Source: Nitrosomonas sp. Nm51
GTDB lineage: Bacteria; Pseudomonadota; Gammaproteobacteria; Burkholderiales; Nitrosomonadaceae
DNA length: 48,756 bases
Direction of reading: 5' to 3'
Assembly (NCBI RefSeq): GCF_900111165.1
Contig: NZ_FOGH01000021.1
Span: 1-48,756, forward strand
Both the position numbers and the translations under genes were made by a program. The notes under the pieces were generated by a model, which was not told the DNA's origin, ran no database searches, and saw nothing but the letters and a program-made list of their open reading frames with translations. Positions 17,044 through 26,400 of the stretch are shown here, piece after piece (the first letter of the stretch is position 1; each line of letters begins with the position of its first letter).

Positions 17044-17787
17044 ATGATTTTTACTATTGCACGTAAAGAGTTGTACATGATGTTTTGTTCGCCGCTGGCG
17101 TGGATGCTGCTGACATCAATGCAATTACTGTTTGCATGGTTTTTTCTGGGTCGTCTGGATGCTTTTTTACAGTTACAGCCACAGTTAATGCAGATTGCCA
17201 ATCCTCCCGGGTTCACCGAAATCATTGTTACACCGGTATTCGCGCTGGCTGCGATTGTGCTGCTTTTAATGACGCCTTTGCTGACAATGCGGCAGTTTGC
17301 GGAAGAACGCAAGAGTCATACGCTCACTTTGCTGCTTTCAGCGCCTGTCTCGGTTACTGAAGTCGTGTTGGGTAAATTTCTTGGATTAATTGTCTTTTTT
17401 ATGAGTGTGGTCGTTTTGATTGTGGCAATGTTTCTGACCTTGCTTGCAGGCGGCACATTGGATTATGGTCTTTTAATCAGTGGTGCATCAGGATTGTTTT
17501 TGTTAACCTGTTGTTTTGTCGCGCTCGGGCTTTATATTTCCAGTTTGACAATACAACCCGTGATTGCCGCTATAGGCATGCTGGGCGTGCTGCTGGGTTT
17601 CTGGGTGCTGGATCTGGTCACCAGTGATCATGAGGGCTGGACATATTACGTTTCAATTTTCAAACAATTTGAGCTGTTTAATAATGGACTAATCGATACG
17701 TTCAGTCTGATGTATTTTTTACTGTTTATGCTGTTTTTCTTAGTGCTGACCATCCGTAGTCTGGATGGGGAGCGGCTGCACGGGTAA
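17044..17787 (+). CDS. ABC transporter permease, GldF-like
   Basis: The protein has 247 residues with about six membrane segments, starting 11 bases after the ATPase stop. It is an ABC-2 type permease; the conserved EERKSHTLTLLLSAPVS segment between the second and third membrane spans is typical of GldF-like proteins. It should form the inner-membrane channel with the ATPase upstream. A repeat element of about 270 bp has landed just after its stop, separating it from the GldG-like gene. Confidence 0.85.
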   Translation: MIFTIARKELYMMFCSPLAWMLLTSMQLLFAWFFLGRLDAFLQLQPQLMQIANPPGFTEIIVTPVFALAAIVLLLMTPLLTMRQFAEERKSHTLTLLLSAPVSVTEVVLGKFLGLIVFFMSVVVLIVAMFLTLLAGGTLDYGLLISGASGLFLLTCCFVALGLYISSLTIQPVIAAIGMLGVLLGFWVLDLVTSDHEGWTYYVSIFKQFELFNNGLIDTFSLMYFLLFMLFFLVLTIRSLDGERLHG

Positions 17788-17813
17788 AAAGTGTGTTATG
17801 AAAGCGGCGCTGC

Positions 17814-18080
17814 ATTCTGTCTATATGATATTGCTGGATGCAGTGCGCTTGTCAGTATGCATGGCAAGGCGTGCCCTGCAGGAATAGTTGTTCTATTGTC
17901 AAAAGGGGCGGCAACGCCCATGGATGCTGGCAAGCTCACCCGGAGGGGGTTACTACTATAATGTCCTGCAATCGCGTTACAGTACACTTGAAAAGAAACT
18001 CTTTTTCCTGCGTGCTGCGGCTGTATTGCATAACACCACTGTAATGCTGTGCCTGACAATATCATATGGATAGAATACTT
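17814..18080 (+). repeat. MITE-like element, copy A (degenerate)
   Basis: This is the most diverged copy of a family also seen at 22805-23088, 23881-24142 and 39158-39238. The left end reads TCTATATGATATTGC and the right end CAATATCATATGGATAG, forming terminal inverted repeats. The interior shares long blocks with copy C in the same orientation, for example GCATGGCAAGGCGTGCCCTG and TTGCATAACACCACTGTAA. It separates the GldF-like and GldG-like genes and ends about 28 bases before the latter's start. The internal ORF found in copies B and C is broken here by frameshifts. Confidence 0.85.
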
Positions 18081-18108
18081 AAGTTTCCAACATTGATTTG
18101 CAACGTTG

Positions 18109-19461
18109 ATGCGCATAAATAAATCATTACGTTTTCAATTAAAAATGCAACGGGGCATTTTTGTGCTGTTGCTACTGTCATTGTTTGTGTTGCTGGGGTA
18201 TCTGGCGTTGCAGACGCGTACACAATGGGATGTCAGCCAAAATGGCCGCAATACATTGAGTCAGACCAGTATCGATATTCTCAATAAAATGACTGCACCT
18301 GTGCAGATAACGGCTTTTGTCACGGAACAGCATGTGCAGTTTGGCGATGTGCGGGAAATCATTCATAATTTTGTACAGCTCTACCAGCGGATTAAACCGG
18401 ATATATCACTGGCATTTATTGATCCTGCAGAATATCCGGATCTGGCCAGAGAGGCGGGGGTGCAGGTCAATGGAGAACTGATTATCCATTATCAGAACAA
18501 GCAGTCGAGTCTGACAACGATTAATGAGCAGGCAATGACACAGGTGCTCATGCGTCTGTCACGCCCCCATGAAAAATTGATTCTGGCGTTAAGCGGTCAT
18601 GGGGAGCGTAGTCTTGAAGGCGCAGCTAATTATGATTTAAGAGAATTCGGTCAACAGTTGCAAGTGAATGGATTTGTCAGTGAATCGTTGAATCTGACGG
18701 TTACGCCCGAAATTCCTGCTGATGCCGATATGTTGCTGATTGCCTCGCCTCAAACTGATTTGCTGCCCGGTGAAGTGGATAAGCTGCTCGAGTATATCGA
18801 TAACGGCGGCAACTTGTTATGGCTGGCCGACCAGGAGTCTTTACGGGGATTGATGCCGCTGACAGAGAAACTGCATTTGATTATGACGCCTGGTGTGGTT
18901 ATCGATCCGCAGGCCGAGCAGTTAAAAGCACCCGTTACGTTTGCGTTAGGTACCGGTTACGGGAAACATGCAATCACCCAGGGTTTCAATTATATTACAG
19001 TCTTTCCTTTTGCGCGTCAGATTGTTATTAATGAGAATGAAAAATGGCGTGCCGTCTCGTTGGTCGAAGTGGCGCACAATGGCTGGGTAAAGCTTAGCGC
19101 CGATGATAATTATACGTTTGATCCGCAGGAAGATGTCGCCGGTCCGGTAACGATTGCCGTAGCGCTGTCACGCGATGTCGATGATCGTGAACAACGGGTG
19201 ATTGTTGTCGGTAGCGGCCATTTTCTTGCCAATATGTATCTGGGTAATGGGAACAATCTGGATTTTGGGATTAATCTGTTTAACTGGTTGTCCGGTGATG
19301 AGGAAATGATTACCATTCAACCGCGTGCGACGCTAGACAGTCATTTGATGTTGACCGATACCGAATTGACTGTAATCGTGATTTTCTTTTTGTTCGTACT
19401 GCCAATTATTTTTTTATCAAGCGGCGTTGTTATTTGGTGGCGCCGAAAAAAAACGACTTAA
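18109..19461 (+). CDS. GldG-like ABC transporter auxiliary protein
   Basis: The protein has 450 residues from ATG 18109; a TTG just before it is less likely. There is an N-terminal membrane anchor (about 16-37), a large periplasmic domain with the Gld/IFT52-type core (KLILALSGHGERSLEGAANYD, ADMLLIASPQTDLLPGEV, DNGGNLLWLADQ) and a C-terminal membrane segment followed by the basic WWRRKKTT. It is the periplasmic partner of the ABC permease upstream. A repeat element lies in the operon between the two, so this gene may now depend on read-through or on a promoter within the repeat. Confidence 0.82.
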   Translation: MRINKSLRFQLKMQRGIFVLLLLSLFVLLGYLALQTRTQWDVSQNGRNTLSQTSIDILNKMTAPVQITAFVTEQHVQFGDVREIIHNFVQLYQRIKPDISLAFIDPAEYPDLAREAGVQVNGELIIHYQNKQSSLTTINEQAMTQVLMRLSRPHEKLILALSGHGERSLEGAANYDLREFGQQLQVNGFVSESLNLTVTPEIPADADMLLIASPQTDLLPGEVDKLLEYIDNGGNLLWLADQESLRGLMPLTEKLHLIMTPGVVIDPQAEQLKAPVTFALGTGYGKHAITQGFNYITVFPFARQIVINENEKWRAVSLVEVAHNGWVKLSADDNYTFDPQEDVAGPVTIAVALSRDVDDREQRVIVVGSGHFLANMYLGNGNNLDFGINLFNWLSGDEEMITIQPRATLDSHLMLTDTELTVIVIFFLFVLPIIFLSSGVVIWWRRKKTT

Positions 19462-19476
19462 CTGTCAAGTAAGGTT

Positions 19477-20328
19477 ATGACGTATCATTCACAAATTAAT
19501 CTGATTATGCTGGCTACCATTATAGGGCTGGCTTTTTTTCTTTATTTGACACCGCAGTTTCAATCCGAGACAGATGATGCGTTTCAGGTTTCATTGCGCA
19601 CTCCGGAGTCAGTGCAATCGGTTCGTATTGTGCGGCAAGGGCAGGAAATTGAACTGCGGCGCATTGGAGGTGACTGGCACTTGATGACACCGGTATTCGC
19701 ACGGGCAGACGGCACGCTTGTTAAAAAAATGCTGAATGTTTTGTCTGCAAACAGCCGCCAGCGTTTTCCACTTAGAGATGTTGAGAATTTTAACCTGGAT
19801 CAACCTCTCGTTGAATTGTATATTGATGACGAGCATTTTGCGTTCGGCGGGCTCGCGCCCGTCACTAATGAACAATATCTGGCAATCAACGGTGATGTAT
19901 ATCTGGTTTCTCCACGTTATGCGACTTGGGTGCCCGTGGATCCACTGGATCTGGCCGATTCAAAGTTGCTGGCTGATGACGAGCTGCCAGTACGGTTTGA
20001 GTTGAACGGGGTATCGATTAGACAGCAAAACGGTGCGTGGCAAACTGATGCAGGAAACGGAAACTACCAGAGTAGTGAAGCATTGGAGCGCTGGGTTAAC
20101 AGTTGGCGCGATTACCGGGCGCCAGAATTACTGATGAAGCCATTGCAGGATTCTGAGGGTACTGCGGCCGGAATAATCAATCTCCAAGATGGGCGCAGCA
20201 TAATCATTACAGCCGTCGAACATGAGTATGGAACGGCATTTTATCGTGATAATGAACAGATTGGTTATCTGTTTCCTGAGTCGGTAAGCCGGAAATTGCT
20301 TAATCCGGTTGCGACCGAACACGATTAA
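19477..20328 (+). CDS. DUF4340 domain protein of the Gld-type ABC cluster
   Basis: The protein has 283 residues and starts 15 bases after the GldG-like stop, with TAAGGT upstream. An N-terminal membrane anchor (about 7-23) precedes a periplasmic region with the DUF4340 pattern: [24 protein letters not shown], a leucine-rich middle, and [23 protein letters not shown]4340 proteins regularly follow GldG in this cluster. The role is unknown; a structural periplasmic subunit is likely. Confidence 0.82.
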   Translation: MTYHSQINLIMLATIIGLAFFLYLTPQFQSETDDAFQVSLRTPESVQSVRIVRQGQEIELRRIGGDWHLMTPVFARADGTLVKKMLNVLSANSRQRFPLRDVENFNLDQPLVELYIDDEHFAFGGLAPVTNEQYLAINGDVYLVSPRYATWVPVDPLDLADSKLLADDELPVRFELNGVSIRQQNGAWQTDAGNGNYQSSEALERWVNSWRDYRAPELLMKPLQDSEGTAAGIINLQDGRSIIITAVEHEYGTAFYRDNEQIGYLFPESVSRKLLNPVATEHD

Positions 20329-20372
20329 TCCGAAAAAGATTGCGGACTAAAGCACAGGCGCAGGCTTTTTAC

Positions 20373-21227
20373 ATGCCAGAATTGCCCGAGGTTGAGGTGA
20401 CACGTTTGGGTATAACGCCGTATCTCGAGGGACGACGCATTACACAGGTTATTATTCGGCAGCCGAAGTTGCGTTGGCCCATTCCTGCCGAATTGCCGCA
20501 TCAGCTGCAAGACCAGGTCGTGGCCTCAGTCAATAGGCGAGCGAAATATCTTTTGCTTGATTGCGGCACAGGCACGTTGATTTTACATTTGGGGATGTCC
20601 GGTAGTTTACGGATACTGCAAATCGCTAATTCACAGTCGGTAGCAGCAGAAACGATGGAACCAGAATTTTCTCCGGGTAAACACGATCATTTCGATTTGA
20701 TTCTGGAGGATGGAGGAGTATTGCGGTTCAGAGATCCGCGTCGTTTTGGCGCCATTTTGTGGCAGCCAGGCTATGTGTATCAGCATCCCTTGCTAAGCCA
20801 CCTGGGTCCCGAACCACTGAGCGACAATTTCTGTGCAATACACCTGTATGAAGTTTCGCGCAAGCGCAAAACAAATATAAAAGCATTGTTGATGAATAAT
20901 CATGTGGTTGTCGGCGTGGGTAACATTTATGCCAATGAGGCGTTGTATCATGCGGGGATAAATCCGCGTACAAATGTGGACGGAATAGGGCTTTCCCGTT
21001 ATGAAAAACTTGTGCAGAATGTTAAATCTGTTTTACGCCAAGCGATTGACGCCGGCGGCAGCAGCTTGCGTAATTTTGTCAACAGTGATGGTAATCCCGG
21101 CTATTTTCAACAGCATTACTGGGTTTATGGCCGCACCGGCTTGGCTTGCAGGCAGTGTGAAACAGTGATTGAGCAGATCAAGCAGGGGCAACGATCAAGT
21201 TTTTATTGTCCAGTTTGTCAACGCTAG
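20373..21227 (+). CDS. mutM: Formamidopyrimidine-DNA glycosylase (Fpg)
   Basis: The protein has 284 residues from ATG 20373, chosen because the catalytic Pro must be residue 2 ([13 protein letters not shown]). The enzyme removes 8-oxoguanine and formamidopyrimidines and nicks the site. E3 and the Lys of [10 protein letters not shown] are present, as is the C-terminal zinc finger with CRQC and CPVC pairs (about 256-284). It probably rides on the Gld-cluster transcript, starting 44 bases after it. The length is slightly above the usual 270. Confidence 0.95.
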   Translation: MPELPEVEVTRLGITPYLEGRRITQVIIRQPKLRWPIPAELPHQLQDQVVASVNRRAKYLLLDCGTGTLILHLGMSGSLRILQIANSQSVAAETMEPEFSPGKHDHFDLILEDGGVLRFRDPRRFGAILWQPGYVYQHPLLSHLGPEPLSDNFCAIHLYEVSRKRKTNIKALLMNNHVVVGVGNIYANEALYHAGINPRTNVDGIGLSRYEKLVQNVKSVLRQAIDAGGSSLRNFVNSDGNPGYFQQHYWVYGRTGLACRQCETVIEQIKQGQRSSFYCPVCQR

Positions 21228-21345
21228 CCCGAACCGCTAGCCCGAACACTTATATGCTGGTGAGAGCAAAGCCGGCTTAGCGACGGGGTACTGTTTTTGA
21301 AACGCATGAATGCAAAAATAAACAAACCGAAACGAAAAACAAGCT

Positions 21346-22176
21346 ATGAAAATTACATTTATTGGTGGCGGCAATATGGCATCCGCTTTAATCAGCGGGT
21401 TGTTGAAACAGGGCTATTCAGCCGGGCAGATCGGTGTTGTTGAGATTAATGAAGATACCCGTGCCAGGCTAAAAACCATGTTCGGTATTACGGCCGTGGC
21501 CGATTTGAAGGGTGGTCTTTCTTCAGCTACGCGCAGTGGCGGTACGCATGTAGTCGTGCTCGCGGTAAAGCCGCAGCAGCTGCAAGAGCTCTCGCAACAA
21601 ATGAGGGAGTCGTTGGACCGGCAACTGGTTATTTCAATTGCGGCGGGTATTCGCGCTACGGATTTAATGCGCTGGCTGGGTGGTTACCAGCGGATTATTC
21701 GGGCCATGCCCAATACACCTTCGCTTGTTGGGGCGGGCGTAACAGGTCTGTATGCTGTGCCAGATGTCATTGAGCAAGACAGGCATATTGCCGAGTCCAT
21801 TATGGAGGCAGTTGGATCGATACTCTGGGTGGGTGACGAGGACATGCTGCATACTATCACTGCGATTTGCGGAAGCGGGCCGGCGTACGTGTTTTATTTT
21901 ATTGAATCCATGCAGACGGCAGGGATAAAATTAGGGCTAAGTGAAAACGAGGCCAGAACGCTCGCGTTACAAACATTTCAGGGCGCAGTCAAGCTGGCAA
22001 ACGAAGGGGACGAGGATGTGGCTGTATTGCGGTCAAAAGTTACGTCAAAAGGCGGAACAACGCAGCAGGCAATTGAAACGCTGGATGCAGGCGATGTAAA
22101 AAACAGAATTATTGCCGCTGTTTTTGCGGCAAATGTGCGTTCACGCGAGATGAGCGAGGAATTCGGTAAACTGTGA
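21346..22176 (+). CDS. proC: Pyrroline-5-carboxylate reductase
   Basis: The protein has 276 residues. It catalyses the last step of proline synthesis using NAD(P)H. The N-terminal Rossmann motif is IGGGNMASALI, followed by VLAVKPQQL and RAMPNTPSLVGAGVTGLY. The C-terminal dimerisation domain carries CGSGPAYVFYFIESM and VTSKGGTTQQAIETL, the substrate-binding signature. It precedes a YggT-family gene, the usual proC-yggT order in betaproteobacteria. Confidence 0.96.
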   Translation: MKITFIGGGNMASALISGLLKQGYSAGQIGVVEINEDTRARLKTMFGITAVADLKGGLSSATRSGGTHVVVLAVKPQQLQELSQQMRESLDRQLVISIAAGIRATDLMRWLGGYQRIIRAMPNTPSLVGAGVTGLYAVPDVIEQDRHIAESIMEAVGSILWVGDEDMLHTITAICGSGPAYVFYFIESMQTAGIKLGLSENEARTLALQTFQGAVKLANEGDEDVAVLRSKVTSKGGTTQQAIETLDAGDVKNRIIAAVFAANVRSREMSEEFGKL

Positions 22177-22229
22177 TCAGATATTGATAATAAGTGCTTG
22201 TAACCGCAGATAACATGTAAAGGGAACGA

Positions 22230-22808
22230 ATGATGACTAACCAGATTATAATTTTCCTGATAGACACGATTTTAGGTCTTTTTTCCCTGGCGTTATTGCT
22301 CCGTTTTTATTTTCAATTGCTGCGCGTGCCGTATTACAACAATATCGCGCAGTTTTTGATTGCTGTGACCGATTTTATTGTACGGCCTGCCCGTCGCTTC
22401 ATTCCTGGCTGGAAGGGACTGGATATGTCAACGCTGATACTGGCATGGCTGTTTGAGTGCATTATTGTCACTATCGTCTATTTGTATCAGGGCTTCGATT
22501 TTGGTGCGAATATGGTTACTGCACCGGGCGTAATGGGTCTGCTGGGCATGGTTGAAATTATCAAGATGACATTGTATATCATATTATTTATGATCATTGC
22601 TCAGGCTGTTATTTCATGGATCAACCCCTATAGTCCGATTGCTCCGTTACTCAATACATTCACGCAACCGTTTTTATCTGTTTTTCGCCGGCGTATTCCA
22701 CCAATCGCTAATGTGGATCTCTCGCCGCTATTCGTGCTGATAGTTATCCAATTGTTACTGATGATCGTTGCCGGCGTACACATGGAAATCAGGTCAATGC
22801 TAGACTAG
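22230..22808 (+). CDS. YggT family integral membrane protein
   Basis: The protein has 192 residues with two tandem YggT-type repeats, each with two membrane segments: LLRFYFQLLRVPYYNNIAQFL with PARRFIPG in the first, and AVISWINPYSPIAPLLNTFTQPFL with FRRRIPP in the second (each shown only in part). AGGGAACGA precedes a double ATG. YggT proteins are linked to osmotic tolerance and, in some lineages, cell-division functions. The context beside proC is conserved. The stop is followed at once by repeat copy B. Confidence 0.85.
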   Translation: MMTNQIIIFLIDTILGLFSLALLLRFYFQLLRVPYYNNIAQFLIAVTDFIVRPARRFIPGWKGLDMSTLILAWLFECIIVTIVYLYQGFDFGANMVTAPGVMGLLGMVEIIKMTLYIILFMIIAQAVISWINPYSPIAPLLNTFTQPFLSVFRRRIPPIANVDLSPLFVLIVIQLLLMIVAGVHMEIRSMLD

Positions 22809-23088
22809 TGCTCTATCAATATGATATAGCCTGGTACAGCGTTACCGTGGTGTTATGCAACAAGGCGCAGCACGCAGGAAAGGAAAGGGTTGCTCCCTTT
22901 TCACCTTTTCAAGTACTGTAACGCAGTTGCAGAGCACCACAGCAGCGCCCTGTGGGTGAGCTTGTCAGCGTCCATGGTCTGCGTTGCGCCTTTCGACAAT
23001 AGAACGGCTATTGCCTGCAAAGCACGCCTTGCCATGTACGCTGACAAACTCACTGAACCCGGCAATATCATATGGATAAGAGTATTAG
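22805..23088 (-). repeat. MITE-like element, copy B
   Basis: This copy of about 284 bp is inverted relative to copy C. Its ends are CTAGTGCTCTATCAATATGA on the left and TCATATGGATAAGAGTATTAG on the right (last bases differ slightly), forming inverted repeats. Read on the minus strand it matches copy C almost throughout, including an open frame of about 67 codons with SKGATQTMDADKLTHRAL. Nested inverted repeats GTGAGCTTGTCAG and CTGACAAACTCAC lie inside. It begins at the YggT gene stop codon. Confidence 0.9.
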
Positions 23089-23308
23089 GATTTGTTCGGG
23101 GCAACTGACAGGAAAGATTTGGTGAAAGACGAGAAAATGGCTGCCTGGTTAAGATTGGGTTTATGTCAGAGGCGCGGTAATCATTATAAAGCTTCAGCCG
23201 GCATTAGACGAGGCCGCATTAGTGCGTTTGCGCGCAGTCATGTATCCGGAAAAACTATGGGGCGACTATGCCAGTTGACTTTGATGGTAAGCTGTCATCC
23301 ATTAATTA

Positions 23309-23896
23309 ATGGCACGGTTGATACTATTTAACAAACCCTATGGGGTGGTCTGTCAGTTTTCAGCAGTATCGGGTCATTGTTCGCTAAGAGATTATATTCC
23401 ATTGCCAGAATTTTATGCGGCCGGTCGATTGGATGCTGATAGTGAAGGGTTGGTCATTTTGACCGACGATGGGCGCGTGCAAAACCGGATCAGTCATCCG
23501 AAGTACAAGTTACCCAAAACTTACTGGGTACAGGTGGAAGGCATACCAACGCAAATGGCTTTGCGACAATTGCGTCGAGGTGTGAGGATTAAAGACTATA
23601 CGACGCGGCCGGCTAAAGCAGATCTGATGAATATGCCGGAAAATCTGTGGCCGAGAACACCGCCTGTGCGTTTCCGCAAACAAATTCCTACGGCGTGGAT
23701 AACATTAACCATATATGAAGGAAAAAACCGTCAGGTGCGGCGCATGACTGCTGCAGTGGGATATCCGACACTAAGATTGATTCGGTTTGCCATCGGTGAT
23801 TTTTCATTAAAAGATCTGGCATCCGGTAGCTGGCGCCTGCTGCATATTAACCGGCCTTTGAATAATCTTTTCGAGACTGTTACGCTATCCATATGA
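23309..23896 (+). CDS. rluE: 23S rRNA pseudouridine synthase RluE-like
   Basis: The protein has 195 residues. It is a RsuA/RluE-type pseudouridine synthase with catalytic Asp in GRLDADSEGLVILTDDG, the substrate-binding KTYWVQVEG, and the terminal block EGKNRQVRRMTAAVGYPTLRL. There is no S4 domain, as expected for RluE, which modifies U2457 of 23S rRNA in E. coli. The last residues and stop (LSI, TGA at 23894-23896) are encoded by the terminal repeat of element copy C, so the original C-terminus has been replaced. Confidence 0.88.
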   Translation: MARLILFNKPYGVVCQFSAVSGHCSLRDYIPLPEFYAAGRLDADSEGLVILTDDGRVQNRISHPKYKLPKTYWVQVEGIPTQMALRQLRRGVRIKDYTTRPAKADLMNMPENLWPRTPPVRFRKQIPTAWITLTIYEGKNRQVRRMTAAVGYPTLRLIRFAIGDFSLKDLASGSWRLLHINRPLNNLFETVTLSI

Positions 23897-24142
23897 TATT
23901 GCCGGGTTCAGTGAGCTTGTCAGTGTACACGGCAAGGCGTGCCTTGCAGGCAATAGCCGTTCTGTTGTCAAAAGGCGCAACGCAGACCATGGACGCTGAC
24001 AAACTCACCCACAGGGCGCTACCGCGGTGCTCTGCAACTTCGTTACAGTACTTGAAAAGAGAGCAGCCCTTTCCTGCGCGCCGTACCTTGTTGCATAACA
24101 CCACGGTAACGCTGTACCCGCCAATATCATATGGATAGGACT
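23881..24142 (+). repeat. MITE-like element, copy C
   Basis: This copy of about 262 bp runs from GCTATCCATATGATATTGCC on the left to CAATATCATATGGATAG on the right. It contains an 81-codon open frame on the plus strand that is nearly the same as the one in copy B. A strong internal hairpin, GCAAGGCGTGCCTTGC, lies near the left end. The element sits between rluE and the convergent FAD oxidase gene and supplies the rluE stop codon. Copies B and C flank rluE in opposite orientations. Confidence 0.9.
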
Positions 24143-24150
24143 ACCTGACA

Positions 24151-25518
24151 TCACGGGAAAAGCTTTCCTGGATTTAGGATATTGTTGGGATCAAAAATCT
24201 GTTTGATATGTTTCATGAGCGCAAGCGTCGGCTGATCGATTTCCTTGTGGATAAATGGCCGCTTCTCGCTGCCGATGCCATGTTCGCCGGATAAAGTGCC
24301 GTTAAGGCGGATCACTAGATCGAAAATTCTGTCCAGGCACTGTTCTGCGCGAGCAGCCTCTCCGGCATCGTCCGGATCGATTAGCAGATTAACATGGATA
24401 TTGCCGTTGCCGGCATGACCAAAATTAACGTTGGCAAGTTGATACCGTTTACTGAGTTGTTCGAGCGAATTGAGAAATTCGGGCAGTGAATTAACCGGCA
24501 CCACGACATCCTCGTTGATTTTTTTGGGTGCAATTTCACGCAACAACGGCGACAGAGCTTTGCGCGCCTTCCAGAGTGCAGCAATGTTCTCGGCTCTGTT
24601 GGCACCTATCAGGCCGTCCGTTTTGCAGGCGCTCAGAATAGTAGAAACAGTTGTGGCAGTTTCACTTTCAAAGCCGTCCGCCTCGATCATCAGCATAGCA
24701 TTGGCGTCGTCTGGCAGCATTTCAGGATGGTGATTGCGTATCAGGTTCAATGAACCGGAATCGAGAAACTCAAGCGCGCTGGGCAGTTGCGGTAATGCCA
24801 TAATTTGCGTAATTGCAGCGGCGCAACTGTTTGAATCCCGAAAATAGGCAGTTATACCGGCGACGGTGCTCGGCAGTGCGGTCAGTTTCAATGTCGCTTC
24901 CGTAACCACGGCCAGCGTACCCTCCGAACCGATCAGCAGGCGCGTTAGATCATAGCCGACAACGCCTTTGGTCGTATAACAGCCTGTTTTGATGATTTCG
25001 CCAGCACCCGTGACGGCTTTTAACCCCAAGACATGATCGCGCGTTGTGCCGTATTTGACCGCATGCGGGCCGCCGGCACTGGTGGCAATATTGCCGCCAA
25101 TGCTTGAATACATGGCGCTGGAGGGATCGGGAGGCCAGAAATAACCGTGTGGTTTTGCAACATCCTGTATTGTCTGGTTCAGTACGCCCGGTTCGGCAGT
25201 GATGACACGATTGGCGGGATCAACGGATAGGATATTGAGCATGCGCTCCAGTGACAATGCAATGCCGCCTTGCTCTGGCAGACTGCCGCCGGATGTGCCC
25301 GTGCCGCGCCCGCGCGGAACCAAGGGGGTATTGTATTGATTGCATAGATTCACAATCGCTTGAATTTCAACAGTGGTCAACGGAAAAGCAACGGCTTGCG
25401 GCGGGAAAATTTTGCGGCTGTTATCGTAGGCGTAGGTATAGCATTCTACGGGATCGGTGTATAACCGGTCCGGCGGTAACAAGCTGCTTAAAGCAGATAT
25501 CAGTTCAGCGGGCAACAT
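24151..25518 (-). CDS. FAD-linked oxidase, GlcD/D-lactate dehydrogenase type
   Basis: The protein has 455 residues. The N-terminal FAD_binding_4 domain shows VPRGRGTGTSGGSLPEQGG and GGNIATSAGGPHAVKYGTT. The C-terminal FAD-oxidase domain carries NFGHAGNGNIHVNLL and LSGEHGIGSEKRPF, the flavin and substrate signature of GlcD and D-2-hydroxyacid dehydrogenases. It oxidises glycolate, D-lactate or a similar 2-hydroxyacid. No glcE or glcF lies beside it, so the substrate is open. With gph also in this window, glycolate is a reasonable guess but not shown. Confidence 0.88.
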   Translation of the reverse strand: MLPAELISALSSLLPPDRLYTDPVECYTYAYDNSRKIFPPQAVAFPLTTVEIQAIVNLCNQYNTPLVPRGRGTGTSGGSLPEQGGIALSLERMLNILSVDPANRVITAEPGVLNQTIQDVAKPHGYFWPPDPSSAMYSSIGGNIATSAGGPHAVKYGTTRDHVLGLKAVTGAGEIIKTGCYTTKGVVGYDLTRLLIGSEGTLAVVTEATLKLTALPSTVAGITAYFRDSNSCAAAITQIMALPQLPSALEFLDSGSLNLIRNHHPEMLPDDANAMLMIEADGFESETATTVSTILSACKTDGLIGANRAENIAALWKARKALSPLLREIAPKKINEDVVVPVNSLPEFLNSLEQLSKRYQLANVNFGHAGNGNIHVNLLIDPDDAGEAARAEQCLDRIFDLVIRLNGTLSGEHGIGSEKRPFIHKEIDQPTLALMKHIKQIFDPNNILNPGKLFP

Positions 25519-25590
25519 CGAGTCAACATCCGGTGATGTTAAAGTAAAAAATTATTAGCCGGTAATTCATGGCGCTCAGGGATCGCCCGC

Positions 25591-26178
25591 TTAATTCAGA
25601 TATTCGAATACTTTGACGACTTTTACAACGCCAGATGTTGAACGTGCAATTTCTACTGCGTTGTCGGCTTCTGCGCGTTTTACTACGCCAAGCAGATACA
25701 CGACGCCTTTTTCAGTGACGATTTTAATATGATTGATTTGGAATTCCCCGGATGCAAGAAAACGGCTTTTGACTTTTGACGTGATAAATGTATCTTTACT
25801 GCGGGAGCCCAGTGAGCTTTTTTCGCCAATGGTAATTTCGTTGATGACGTTACGTACGTTTTCAATACTTCTGATCAGTCTGCTGGCTTCTTCTTTCATG
25901 TTTTCTGTGGGGACTTCACCGGTGAGCAGAACAATCCGGTTAAAACTGGTGACGTTGATGTTCGCCTGGTTGCCAAACTGTTCATGCAGGCGCTTTGAGC
26001 TTTTTAGCTCAATGGATTCATCCTCAATGAAGATACCGCTGGTTCTGCGATCTTCCGCAACCATGGCGCCTGTTCCGGCGCCGGCACCGACACCCACCGC
26101 AACCATCGGCGCGCAGCCAGTCAGCGGCAGAAGCAGAAGAACCCATGTTAAACAAGATTTTTTGAAAATAGACTGCAT
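25591..26178 (-). CDS. BON-domain outer membrane lipoprotein, DolP-like
   Basis: The protein has 195 residues. A type II signal peptide ends in the lipobox LTGC (Cys 22), followed by a glycine- and alanine-rich stretch. Two BON domains follow (about 55-120 and 125-193), each with an INV/IKIVTEKGVVYLLG-like strand pattern. DolP (YraP) supports outer-membrane integrity and binds anionic phospholipid near the BAM complex. This context is consistent, since mlaA lies next to it, although divergent. Confidence 0.88.
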   Translation of the reverse strand: MQSIFKKSCLTWVLLLLPLTGCAPMVAVGVGAGAGTGAMVAEDRRTSGIFIEDESIELKSSKRLHEQFGNQANINVTSFNRIVLLTGEVPTENMKEEASRLIRSIENVRNVINEITIGEKSSLGSRSKDTFITSKVKSRFLASGEFQINHIKIVTEKGVVYLLGVVKRAEADNAVEIARSTSGVVKVVKVFEYLN

Positions 26179-26400
26179 GATTTTTCTCCTGATATGTTCG
26201 AAGTTTCCAGTGTTTTGTTTGTTGAGTTAATCGTACATGGCCGGCCAGCATTTTAACCTGCCGATTGTGCTGAAGGACTGGCTGCACGCGTCGCTATTAC
26301 AGTGTTGATATTAGTTTATCAGTGTAAAACAAATTCACTGATATTTTATTGAACCTGCCTGGCAAATATGGCAACATGCGGCATAAATATCGAAAAATAA

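Noticed and set aside
16283..20328. Gliding motility apparatus
   Set aside because: Only GldA, GldF and GldG-like proteins plus DUF4340 are present. This ABC set is common in non-gliding bacteria and the adhesin and motor genes are missing.
21224..21250. Short tandem GCTAGCCCGAAC duplication after mutM
   Set aside because: A two-copy repeat of about 13 bases is too short to support any element or function.
22901..24138. Small ORFs inside repeat copies B and C as real host genes
   Set aside because: They lie wholly within the mobile repeats, lack ribosome binding sites and are broken in copy A, so they are noted under the repeats only.
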